This document shows positions 34,889 through 45,901 of a DNA stretch of 64,000 nucleotides, one piece after another; the first letter of the stretch is position 1; each line of letters opens with the position of its first letter. The DNA is from Patiria miniata (taxonomy: Eukaryota; Echinodermata; Asteroidea; Valvatida; Asterinidae). The stretch is from assembly GCF_015706575.1 (NCBI RefSeq), contig NW_024037076.1, forward strand, positions 12,652,898 to 12,716,897. Direction: 5' to 3'. Made by a program: the position numbers and the translations under genes. The notes beneath the pieces are model-generated. The model was given only the letters and a program-made list of their open reading frames with translations, searched no databases and was not told the DNA's origin.

Positions 34889-36924
34889 TCACTGGATTAG
34901 TTTATACATGGTAAAAGCTATAACTTCAGCGTGCACATATTTGTTAGTGCTTTTCCCTGGTGATACTTATTGTGTCTGATAATAAGCCTGCGGTATTTGT
35001 CATTATATATCCAAAGTACATGAGATGCGATAAATTGTTGAGATAACAGGAAAAGAAAAAAAATCATAAACAATAAAAAAAACGATGTAAAGAAAATTGT
35101 GTTGAAAAATCTAATACAATATTTCTTTATGTAATGTAATAAAAATAACAAAAAGGCAGTGTGTAGGCATTTGTTGCTGTGTTGAATTATATATTCACCA
35201 AAAGTTTGGTGTTTAATGGTTAATGTCCAAAGGCTTCTTAATGTTCAACCAAGTCTTGGCTCCAAGACGTCCTTAGCGGGGCCATGTTTCAGCGCGCACA
35301 GGTTATTTTGATTGTGCAGAGATTCATCGTAGCAGGCGCCCTCTACACATGTGCCAACAGGCCGCAAAGGATGTCTTGGGAATTTTGTATCTCAGCTCGG
35401 CAAATTCCAATCAGATTTGAGTGTGCATTTGCATGCGTGCATGGCGTAGTGACGGTAAGCATGTCTGGTTTGTGTACGTACTGCAGTTTCCCAAGCCATG
35501 CGTGTACAGCGTGCAAAGTGAGCCTGTAAGCGTCGTCAGATGAACAATGTGGACCGCGTGGACGAGGCAATCAATTTTGCAGCAAACAAGTGGGCCTTGC
35601 ATGGCTAAAAATCAGTGCTCTTCGTCAATTTGGATGTGGCCATGATTTGACCGAACCGTACCGTCAACCGCCGGCGGATAGTGCCTAGTGCCATCGATTG
35701 CACGTGTATGTCGCCCGACTAACGGTTTTCGAAACAGCTCCTTTGTTTCCACCGATGCGCATGTGCTGCTTTGTTGCACATTATGTCACACCTTTTTACA
35801 ATGCCAAATTCCCAAGACATTCTTTGCATGCGGTTTATAAATAGAGGGAGGTGCGTGAGTGGGAACATGAATGCTGCTGTGCGGTACAAAGGCTGTACAA
35901 TCTATTGTGAACTACCCCGCTAAAAACGTCTGGGACCAGTACTATGTTCAACCATGTAAAGGTTATTTTGCTTTTATTGTCTATAAAATGTGTACATTCG
36001 AAGCATTTTATGCTGTATGGCATTATTTGGACTCTCTCTTCCAGTGTTAAGACATTGCAGTCTCTGTTGCAAGTTCAATTGTGAGTTTTGAAATTCTGTA
36101 GTTCATACTCTGTGGTTTCTGTATAATGTTTGATCAAACCGGAAATAAAGAAACAGAATTTAATTTCCTGCTTTGTCATTAAAACTTCTGTTGTGAAAGT
36201 AAAAGACTGACATTGAAAGGCGATTTTTTTTTTTTGGTTGAGTGTGTTTCACTTTTTTTTTTAAACTTTTTTTTGCAACCCACGTGCCTTAATTTTTGCA
36301 TTTTTTCTTATTTGTAACATTTGTGCGTCAAATTCACCAAAGATAAAGGTTAACGGTAGCACCATATGACAAATATCTTTCATGAGTTTGTGAGGTTTGA
36401 AAAGAACCCTGATTCTTTTCAGAATTTCACAAACTCTCAAAAGAAATTTGTCACATGGTGCTACTGTAACCCTTTATCCTGTCACTCCGTTCACCATGCA
36501 AACCTTCAAATCTTATCAAATTTATCAAAGGATTACAATATCTCAACATAGATGATTTGTCATTATTTTTTTCTCTGTTTATGTTTCAAGTATCATGTTT
36601 CAGGAAGTTCTAAATGGCCATGTCAGAATCCACCTTATTGTTGCAAGGCGCAAGGGGACCCAAGTTATTAATTTTTTTTTTTTTGGGGGGGGGATTAATC
36701 ATCCTTACTCGCAGCCGCGAGGCTGAATTATGAAGGACGCAGTTAGCTACAGTGTGGTCGAGCCGAATGCATACAACGGCACCTTGGGCAGCCGCCACAT
36801 GACCCATGTCTGACCGCGGAGAATAGCCAGATCAGATCCAAAGTGCTGATTGGTGGAGGGAGGCAAACTGAAGAGCTCGGAGAAAAAGCCTTCCGGCACA
36901 GGAGAGAATCAACTAATGATATCT

Positions 36925-36990
36925 TCTTACATAGGACCTGACCTGGGAATTGAACCCATGTCACAGCAAGATTTGTCTTCTTGCCGTAAG
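36925..36990 (-). mobile_element. tRNA-SINE fragment, reverse orientation
   Basis: CTGGGAATTGAACCCATG is a reverse B box, followed by tRNA-like sequence to about 36990. No intact tRNA fold can be drawn. Confidence 0.4.
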
Positions 36991-37734
36991 TAGTACCTGG
37001 GAGTAATCGAAAGGGCAGTGTAATGAAGGGTACCTTGCACATGGACCGATCAGAAGATGGGAAACCAGAGCCATTTTGGAAAAAAAAAACATTGGCGGGC
37101 GGGAGTACAGGGCACATCTTTAAATACTAAACAGCAACAGTGTGAGTGGGATATACATGCACGAAGGTGATAACTACGGATTGGGGAGATTGGCACTGTC
37201 CCTGAAGGAAACCACACAATGAAGTAGCTAGGGCCGATATAGGCCGTCTGGGGATTTGATGCTGTATCGAGGACAGAACCAGCTTGTGAAACAGTAACTT
37301 GCTGGGGTATGTTTTTTCTTGATAATTTGTTATTTAGAACGACTGAAATGTCATAACTGATAGGCCTAATTAGACCGGTCAAATTGTAGCGAAACTTTGC
37401 TTGATTGTGAGTACATCTGCGGCGTAGCCAAGGGGGAAGTTGGGGGGGGGGTGGGGAGTATGCCCCTCCCCACTGGGGAGTGGCCCCCCACTGGAAATTG
37501 GGAAGTCCTTTTCACAAGAGGCCTTTTTTTTCACGAGTGACCCTTTTTAACGTCGCACAAAGTAATTTAATTGTGCCGCCATGAAGAGTGTAACCTACTG
37601 CACGATAGTGTCCACTTTGAAGGGCACCCTACTAAAAAGATGGTGCGCAAGTCATGTAGATTGGGTTTGACATAATTATGATACTAACTTTGAAGAAAAA
37701 GTAGAGTCTGTCGCAAGCCAATATAGCTCATCAG

Positions 37735-37970
37735 GCCGGCATTTTTTTCCAGCTTCCTCGGCATGAAACGACCGAGGATGGGATGCCAGTCCATCGCAAA
37801 TTACTTCCCAGCTAATGCTGGTATTCACTTAAAATCGTGGGTGGAGAGAGGCAAGTGGGGGTGAAGTTGCTTGCCCAAGGACACAACAAACGGCCAGCAG
37901 CTGGAATCCAATTCCTGACCCTCTGATCATGAGTCGTAAATCTTAACCTCTAGGCCACACTCCCCCACTT
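37735..37970 (-). mobile_element. tRNA-derived SINE, reverse orientation
   Basis: On the minus strand the tRNA-like head runs TGGCCTAGAGGTTAAG to GAATTGGATTCC, then a body with GGGCAAGCAACTTCACCCC and GCGATGGACTGGCATCCC, a tail type common in marine-animal SINE/LINE pairs. Confidence 0.55.
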
Positions 37971-38405
37971 TGAAGACACCAACGTCCCAATCCATGCAGC
38001 CTCAGATTTTGCAGTAGGAATCCTTGCCTGGAACTCCACCTTCTGTTCCCGATTCCAATGATCATGAGACACCAAAATCATGAAGGGGGCAAGCAAGGGG
38101 TCTAGATCTAGATGATTTAGATCCCCCCATCCATAGGGCCTGCGCTTCAAACGAATAAAGAAGCCAGCAGCCCAATCCTATTACGTGCCAATGATACTCC
38201 CATTTCTGGTGGAATGCCTGTTGTTCCTGGGTTCTTAACAGGACATAATTTAGGCACCACTTCGAAATGGGAAAGCATTATTTGTTTTTATTAAATGTAT
38301 TTTCTTTGTTGCCTGTGTACTGGCCCAACAGAAAGCTGGATGATGGTTTGTTGTCATTTTTAAGACCTACAGCGTCCTTTTCGTTTCTCCTTGCAGTTTT
38401 CGAAG

Positions 38406-38999
38406 ATGCCGGCGACGCGCTCGATCTATATCTTTGGCCACTCGTTTCCTGCAGAAGTTGCACAAGTCGCACAGCAGCGCGGCCTGTCTGTTGAGTCTCT
38501 TCTCAGAGTAAGCGACTTGTGCACTGTTAACATTGAGGGACACCCCGGGCTCACCTACACCCAGATCTTGGACAATCTCGATGTCTACTGTACTGGAATG
38601 CTTAGCGTAGAGAGAATAGATCTACTCTGCATAGACATGGGAACGAACGACCTCTGTACTACGGATTCTGCGCCAAAGGTGGTAGTTGAGTACGCCCTCA
38701 GATTTCTCCGGGAGTTGGAGGAACGTAATATCCGTCTGCAGCAGCTGGTGTTCCTAACGGTGATTCAGAGGTCAAAAATGACGGGATGCGACCAAGTAAC
38801 GATTCAAATGTTCAACCATCGTGTTAGAAGGTTTAACAGGTTGCTAGCACTTGCTCTGGCATCCAATCACCCAAAGGTGCATCTTTACATGCAGAGAAAG
38901 GTTAATCAGCCGAAATATCTAGATGGATTTCGCCTGACTGCAGATGGAATGGAGAAATATATTCGCCAACTCAAAGAAGCAATCCTTCTATACAAGTAA
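38406..38999 (+). CDS. Second SGNH-hydrolase-like ORF
   Basis: An intact 197-aa ORF of the same general fold as the one at 26627. Block I is IFGHSFP (residues 9-15), block III is MGTND (78-82), and block V is DGFRLTADG (173-181). The serine is kept, but the block V histidine is replaced by arginine, the opposite defect to the nested copy. Overall similarity to the first ORF is low outside the three blocks, so they are old paralogues or independent captures. A strong acceptor (TTTCTCCTTGCAG) ends at 38396, ten bases before the ATG. The frame is open from the acceptor, so the ATG may not be the true start and an upstream exon may add residues. No retrotransposon reverse transcriptase or recombinase is seen nearby. 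Likely a domesticated gene with binding or altered enzymatic function, but this is inference. Confidence 0.68.
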   Translation: MPATRSIYIFGHSFPAEVAQVAQQRGLSVESLLRVSDLCTVNIEGHPGLTYTQILDNLDVYCTGMLSVERIDLLCIDMGTNDLCTTDSAPKVVVEYALRFLRELEERNIRLQQLVFLTVIQRSKMTGCDQVTIQMFNHRVRRFNRLLALALASNHPKVHLYMQRKVNQPKYLDGFRLTADGMEKYIRQLKEAILLYK

Positions 39000-39853
39000 T
39001 CATACTGCTCAGTGTGGCCATGAGCATATTTAGCTTTACATATGTGAAGCGTTCTGGTAAAATGAGAAAGAATTGGGCAGAGGTTGAAATGAGAGTTTGT
39101 AATGGGTATTAGGAAAGAGAATACAATTCTGCTTACCGTGCTGTAGGCCTACGGTTACACTTTAATCAGACATTCCATTGACAAGTTATGGACATTTAAA
39201 GTTTTCATTTATTGACATGTCAAAAAAAATACTGAGAAAAATGCATGCAAAGTTTTACTATACTGCACTGCGCTATGCCGCACTGCACTGTGCTGCACAC
39301 TGCACTGTTTTATTTTGTTTCTCTGGGAAACATCAACAAATACATGTACACAGATGACCAAAGTTATGAGGAATTCATTTAAACGAAAGGTTTAGATACC
39401 TTCCCTCCTTCTGTCCCATAGCGTTATGGCTGTTGGGGTGACATTATGATGGCATTAGTTACACAATTCCTCCATTTGTTTCGGTCTTCTGCTGTTCTAT
39501 GAAGTTGTGCCCAGTTAAGACCAGTCCACTCCTTGATGTTGTCTGCCCACATTTTCTGCGGCTACCACCCTCCAGGATTGTGTCCCACCCTCCAGGATTG
39601 TGTTTGCGAGACTCCCCTTCCATCTGACCATGTGTCCAAACCCGAGCAGTTTGCTCTTTTTGATGACTGTGATACACAAAAAAATGAAAAAATAAAATGC
39701 CATTCAGCTCCATTTTGACAGCTTGGTAGTAAGATGCCTAATGTTTTTCCTTAAAAACTTTTTATTCCACATTATATTGTATTTCGTTAACCCTCCTATG
39801 CAAACATACATTCTGTGCCAATTAAGTTGTACTTTCATTCAAAATCAATGAAG

Positions 39854-40009
39854 GGTAGTATCGAAAATGAAGTCCCCTAAAACGAAGACCGAAGACCCAC
39901 TTGACAACAAAGACCCACTCGAAAACGAAGACCCGTTTTCGAGTGGTTCTTTTGTTTTCGAGTGGTTCTTCCGTCTTCGTTTTAGGGGTCTTCATGTTCC
40001 ATACTACCT
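39854..40009. mobile_element. 156-bp hairpin MITE with 8-bp target duplication
   Basis: Flanked on both sides by CAATGAAG (39846-39853 and 40010-40017). The ends GGTAGTAT and ATACTACC are inverted, and the body folds on CCCCTAAAACGAAGAC and its complement and on CACTCGAAAACG and its complement. Perfect 8-bp duplications fit a hAT-type transposase. Confidence 0.8.
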
Positions 40010-41442
40010 CAATGAAGTGACTGGTTTCAACAGTTAGAATTACCAGCCTACATAAAGCAGGATCATGGCAGGATTGACTAGCATGGCTGGGACTGTCTAT
40101 GCTTTGCATTGACTGCGGGTAATTGATAAGCCAGCTGTGCCTACAACTTACCTGCATTGTCTGTTCATGGTCCACCGAGGTTGACTAGTCGAAGTGCTTG
40201 CTTGACATGTGATCTGACTGCTGGTGACTATAGCCTGTGTTAAAAGTATAGTAGGGGAAGTGGGTTGAAATTTTGTCTGTCTGTCTGCAACTGTTTAAAT
40301 AGCAGGAGTGTGAAAATATGTAAAGCAGACATATCAAAATATAAATGTCAATAAATCTAAAATCAATTATTGATAAAAAAAAACTTGTCACTGGTTGGTT
40401 CGTTGAACTTTTCTCCACAATTTCCTGTGCCCAGTTCTGTCTCATTTTGCCAGAATGCATAACATAATTTCATCCAAAGAACTTTTACAGCTGTTGCTCT
40501 TGACATGTTTAAAGAGACACTGGTGCATTGTGTGACTTGTTATTTTTTTTACTTGTATTCATTGTATAGCTTTACGAGGATAGTTTTGCATAACAGTCGA
40601 AACTTTAAGGACTCAAATGACATGAATCTTACAACATGCAACTTGCTACTCCCCTTAAATGTATGAAAAGTATTTGACATCCCTTTTTGGTTAATTTATT
40701 GAAAAGTGCACTTTTTTAAACATTTAAAATTTACCATGCTTTTCCTGACAAATGAGGGCGCTGTTGCTGTGATGTCATATTCCAGGAAGACACTTTCAAT
40801 TGTGAACCCCAAATTTGCTCATTGAAAACATTTGTCAGAAAACTTGCTCATTGGCATACTGTCATGTACTGAAATAACAACGAATCACCAAAAAAGAAAA
40901 AAAAAATTATGACAGCTAAATATCCAAAATTGTGGCAAATTTTTGTGCTGAAATAGCTGTAACATTGGGGTTTCTGCCTGAAATGACAATACCCTTTTGG
41001 TCAATGAATATGGAAATCCATTAGCATAAAAACAAAAAGGCACAAAAATGCCCTATGGCAAAATGAAAATTGAAAATAACGTAAAATGGGACACAAAGGT
41101 GCATTTTCAAGGATTGCATTAAAAAAAAATTACATTACATGGGCCCTCGGTGAAGCTTCATTTGAGTTCTTTTCAAAAAGAACCAAACAAGTTTCGAGTT
41201 GTGTAACACATAAATGTCTGCTTGTCAATATTTTATTTGAACAAAAAGAAAGAAACGACTATGTCCACTTTACCAAATGAGTATCGTTCTGGAGTTTAAC
41301 TTCTGTTCTGTGAAGATGTTTAAGTTGCACTCATTTTTAATGGATACAATTTTCAGCATATAGAAATGTGTTATAGTAATTTCTTATGCTTTGTATTCAG
41401 CCTTAAAGGTAGAGAAGACCATATAACACACTGAGTATTATA

Positions 41443-41616
41443 CAGGGGTGTGAGTGACCACTTGTAAAAATAGCTGAAAACAGCTGAAAAAGGCGTAAAA
41501 AAAATGAACTTTAGAAATCTCCTATACTTTTGTACACAGCAAGTGAGGGAAAAAAAGCTGAAATCCAAAACAAAAAAAGCTGAAATCAGCTTTAAATCTG
41601 AGATTTTACACCCCTG
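41443..41616. mobile_element. hAT-like MITE with CAGGGGTG ends
   Basis: Ends CAGGGGTGTGAGTG and TTTTACACCCCTG. Internal AAAAAGCTGAAATC-type words are repeated. The flanking octamers are only similar, so the target duplication is uncertain. Confidence 0.6.
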
Positions 41617-41748
41617 GTTATACGTCGGTGAAGGGCAAAACCTAATATTGATTTACATCACCCCGACGCAAATTCATCATATGAATAGTGTAATTGCGGT
41701 ACCCGCTGCTACATGTACATCAGATACGAACCAGCCAACGGATCCCGC

Positions 41749-41824
41749 AAGCTTGGTGGTCGAGTGGTAAGACGTCTGCACTAGAAAGCAGGAGGTCGTG
41801 GGTTCAAGTCTCACCCGAGTGATT
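41749..41824 (+). mobile_element. tRNA-like SINE head
   Basis: TGGTCGAGTGG (A box) and GGGTTCAAGTCTC (B box) with an imperfect anticodon stem TCTGC/GCAGG. The acceptor stem does not close, so I read this as a SINE head rather than a tRNA gene. It sits between two 35-base direct repeats (about 41618 and 41866, TATACGTCGGT then AAGGGCAAAACCTAA). Confidence 0.5.
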
Positions 41825-41892
41825 TGTTCCAACTTTCACTCGGGAGTTAACACACTGATACAGTGTTTATACGTCGGTAAAGGGCAAAACCT

Positions 41893-42465
41893 AACATTGA
41901 TGGACCATTTGTAATTTGTGCATTTTTTGTGGTTTGAACCAGTAAAAGTGCTCAAAATCTCAGCTCTGTATAATTCAAGAAAACAGGCCAAACATAAATA
42001 CAGCATTCTAGATCTCGATTTCAATTCCAGAGTTGGCGAGTCATGTTTTGAATTGCGCCCTCATGTGACACAATCCCAAAATCAGCATTTGGGACATGAT
42101 TCTCATTAAGCTGGTTGTCACCCATTCACAATCAATCAGTCAATCAATCAAGTCGAGGCCCTTTGGCATCTCGAGCCAAAGTTCACTTTCACAGAGTTTC
42201 CCAACCGCCAACCAACTACACATTACAACGCATGGGTGTGGATTCACGGTAATTCCTAAAATGTGTCACTGGACACATCTTTGGAAATTACCTTCTTTTG
42301 TTGTTTTCTTCAAAATGACAACACGCCAGAAGGAGTAAAATTTTGCACAGGGGGTTTAGTGCCATTACTATCTTTAAAACTAGTACTAGTAAGCTTTTTT
42401 TTTCACAGTAATTTGGCCGGCTACTTTTTGGATAGCTGCAAATGGTCTACTCTACGTTTAATTCA
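41893..42465. repeat. Dispersed repeat family L, copy 2
   Basis: Shares with 51592-52118 the start CCATTTGTAATTTGTGCATT, the middle GAGTCATGTTTTGAATTG, and the end TTTTTGGATAGCTGCAAATG and TCTACTCTAC. The closing word is the reverse complement of the family's opening GTAGAGTAGACCATTTG, so the family has short inverted ends. Confidence 0.65.
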
Positions 42466-43619
42466 CTGAGCTCCGTATGCTTAAAAATATGTGTAGATTT
42501 TACTGCCTTTGCCGGTATATGATACACTAAACTTGCAAGTTCGGTGGGAACGCTGTCAAATGTATGCCTAACCAAAATTAAGATTCTCATCTTTATTGAG
42601 TCACTGATAGGAATACCAAGTTATTTTTATGTTCACATGTAACTGAATAGTCACAGAAACGTTGATGACTTTAGAAACTTTCGTTGAGTATTAAGATTTG
42701 GAGTTGGAATTGCTAAAGCAGGATGTGTTGTAAGAGATCCACTGTACCTTTCATTAAGTGTATTATGATCATTTTGCAATTACCAACCCACCCCAGCCCA
42801 ATAATATTTATACCCTCCCCAAAGAACAGCGCCACCTAGTGTCAGATGTTGACCAGTCTCATCAGAAATCTGTGCCCTGGTATGAAAGCTTCCCTAAGCA
42901 TTTAGTGCAGAAATCATCACTTTTTCATATTATCTTAGTTGCCAATGATATGATGTCAAGCGATGATGTGCTCCGATTAAAATATGGCCAGTGCATAAAA
43001 CAAATAAATACCGACAGCGTGCTTCATTGGAGTCTTGCAAATGAGTCTGTACATTTGAATGTTTGTATTGTGGCAGTCAACTTGGGTACGTTCTCAAGTA
43101 TGTGTCCGTGCAGAACACGCTTACCAATGCAATTGATGAAATTTCCTGTTGAGAAATCAAAAAGACATAGTCTTAAGGAAAGAACCTAACAACTAGGTCA
43201 ACCATCAAAACAACAGACAGTCAACAGTTCGACAGACAAGTGAACAACTGTAACAGAACCACTCAAGAAAAGCCAGATCTCATTTTCCACCAATGTGTTT
43301 ATTATTACAAACCATCTTTTTTTTTCTTTCTTTTGTTGTAGGGTAGGTACGGTGGTCTCCTCAAAGACAATGGTAATAATTACAGTGATTTACAGCAGTC
43401 ATTGGCTGTCAAAAGCAGCCTTCAAGAATCGGTTAACACTTTTTAAAGTATTCTCAACACCAACACGGGTGCTGCTCTACAGTTAAAAGTCTGCGTTTTT
43501 TTGTTTTCTACGCAGCTCAATATCGCTAGGCTATGAGACTGAGAAAACTGGTACACGTGAATGCACAGTTCAACTAAATAATTGCAAGGAAGTGTTGCTT
43601 GTACGGTGAAAACAGCAGC

Positions 43620-43862
43620 CATTTTGTCTACTCTCCAGAGGCCTCAATGGATACTTTCAGTCATCATCACAGGCACCCGACTATTTTGGAGCCTCACAAA
43701 AATTTCCCATGTGCATAGCAACCAAGATGGCTGCCACAGTAGGCTTCAATAGAGACTTCAATTTCTGTGCATTTTTCAGTACAGGCACCTGACTATTTTG
43801 GAGCCACACCAAAAAAACATTTCCCATGTGCATAGCAACCAAAATGGCTGCCACAGTGACAG
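43620..43862. repeat. 122-bp tandem duplication with YY1-like motifs
   Basis: Two units (about 43620-43741 and 43742-43862) share GACTATTTTGGAGCC, TTTCCCATGTGCATAGCAACC and ATGGCTGCCACAGT. Each contains an AAGATGGC- or AAAATGGC-like YY1 core. Confidence 0.7.
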
Positions 43863-43938
43863 CAGAAAATTGTCACACTGGCAATAGGCTCAACCATACA
43901 AGCAACATTTTCTTAAATCTACAAAAACTACATAAAAA

Positions 43939-44058
43939 GAGTGCAAGGGTTAAAGGAACTTTCGATGATTATCATTTATTTTTTTTACTATTTACACAGT
44001 GATTTTTATTAAATTTAGATGACCTATGACCTACACTTCACCTTTAACCCTTGCACTC
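43939..44058. repeat. Perfect 18-bp inverted repeat
   Basis: GAGTGCAAGGGTTAAAGG at 43939-43956 and its exact complement at 44041-44058, with an 84-base AT-rich loop. It may be a small fold-back element or an RNA hairpin. Confidence 0.7.
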
Positions 44059-45574
44059 TGAACCCTTTGTATCTCCACACGGACTGCTCTACAATGACTG
44101 TACAATGTACAAAAAAGTGTTCACATGTTAAGAGTGAGGTTTCTTTTTTTTTTTGTAAATTTTTTTTTCTTTAAACTGAATTTATGACCTTTAAATTTCT
44201 ACATACACTCTGGTTAATTACACGTGCATAGCACCCATCAATTAAAAAAAAAAAACTTTTATACATGGTCAAGAAAAAGCGAAATCTTTTTTTCTTCAAT
44301 TAATGAACACATGTAGCCTGGAATACTTTTAGATGTTTTGACGTAATTAATTTATTAACACAAGAAACCCAAAATTTCAACAGGCTTTTAGAAAAGCTGT
44401 TGTGCCTGGGGTAGATGCAAACTCAATTTTTCGTTGGCAGAAACTATTTTCAGTTTCTGGCTAAAGGCCGATTCCAATTCAGTTTAGTTTTCTTCACAAG
44501 TGATAATGTAGTGAAAAGGAAGTTCGCATTAACCTTCTTTGTCCATCCCTACTTTGGACAGAGATCAAAATAGCAATATAACACATCCCCCTTCAGCGAA
44601 GCTCATTAAAATGTTTCTAAAATGCTGTGTATATGTCACAAAATTCACACTACCATTCTCTGTGTGTTTTTTTCCTTGTGAATGCCCAAAGTTTGATTAC
44701 AGAAATATGAAACAAAAAAATTTAAGAGGGCAAGAAACAAGCACAAGTCAAAAATATCCGAGTAGCCCATGGTTCAAATTTACATACTTTTTTCCTTGAT
44801 TTGAAAAGCACAGTAGTTTTAAAAGCCATTTGGTTTTTGTTTGCGTTGCTTTTCATCCATTTTAGTTAGTGGTACGAAGTCCACACCAAGGTGACTCATC
44901 GGTATAAATGTAACTTGCATCAAAGGACAGAGGTAAAAATCAATCAAGAAACAAGATTTAAAAAAGCCAAATCAAACATAAGCCAAAATTAAATAAATAA
45001 AACAGCATACATAATAACTGTAAGAACAAAAGTTACTCGGCACTTTTAGGTGCCTATGAATAGCGTCCTCGATCGTGGCAAACCCTTGAAAATGAATAAC
45101 GTAGCAAATTCTCACACAAAAAGAATTGTTTACGTAACACGGGGTACAACTCAAAAAACTTCTACAGTTAAAAAATAAGAAAACAAACCAGTAGAACACA
45201 CAAATCGCAAGACAGTTAAATCTACAGTGTCTATTTCATAGCTATGGCAACGTTTTTTTTTGTACAGTTGAAAAACATAACTTAACTTTGGATATCTCAG
45301 ACCACATCACAACAATTACGATAATCAACGCACGGACAAGATAGTCCCTCGATAATCCAAAGCTTGAATTGATTCATTCCTCTGTGTTCGTAGAATCACC
45401 TCAGCAACCAATAAGTTATTATTTTTATTGTCTGGAGTTTCGTGGAGTCTTTAGAGATCGTAAATAATACGACAATCTGTATATAAATTTGCGGATTTAG
45501 CTTTGCCAAGTATTGTTAAACATACAGGCGAAATCGGATTCACAGACTAAAAGATCGTTCAATTAAGCTCCGCC

Positions 45575-45901
45575 TAGGCCTGGGCGAGTAGTGAATTTTT
45601 CTACTCGAGTACTCGCAAAAAATTACTCGTGAGTAGTTGTGTACTCGCGAGTAGTTGACCAAATGCCCATAAAAGCAGAAAAATTACATATACGTTAGTA
45701 TGACGGGAAGTAAATACTTTTTTTTTTTTTTTGGGACGAATGGAATCCTACGGAGAGAGAGGTGGAGGAAGTGATTCCCAGTTTGCTGGGGACGTATTAA
45801 CCTGTGAAACCTAAACCTTCAATTGCTACTCGCAAGTAGAACAACGAGTAGCATAAACTACTCGTGAGTACTCGAGTAATCGTGTTACTCGCCCAGCGTT
45901 A
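45575..45901. mobile_element. hAT-type MITE rich in ACTCG motifs
   Basis: The inverted ends TAGGCCTGGGCGAGTA and TACTCGCCCAGCGTTA (right end as read on the plus strand) are flanked by GCTCCGCC (45567-45574) and GCTCTGCC (45902-45909), an 8-bp duplication with one mismatch. Subterminal ACTCG and CGAGTA words occur many times, like transposase-binding repeats. Confidence 0.75.

Larger units (their letters stand above)
33930..38390. other. Non-coding region between the CIZ1-like gene and the second SGNH ORF
   Basis: No recognisable coding exon. It contains the probable 3' UTR of the CIZ1-like gene, a fold-back element at 34540-34888, T-rich tracts (36225-36300), reverse-oriented tRNA-SINE fragments and a G-rich MITE remnant at 37417-37500. 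The short ORFs here have no domain features. Confidence 0.55.

Noticed and set aside
41749..41824. A true tRNA gene
   Set aside because: A and B boxes are present, but the acceptor stem does not pair and the anticodon loop is irregular, so it is called a SINE head.
42758..43189. 143-codon plus-strand frame
   Set aside because: No domain, no splice partners, composition like the surrounding non-coding DNA. Considered as a possible small gene but not supported.
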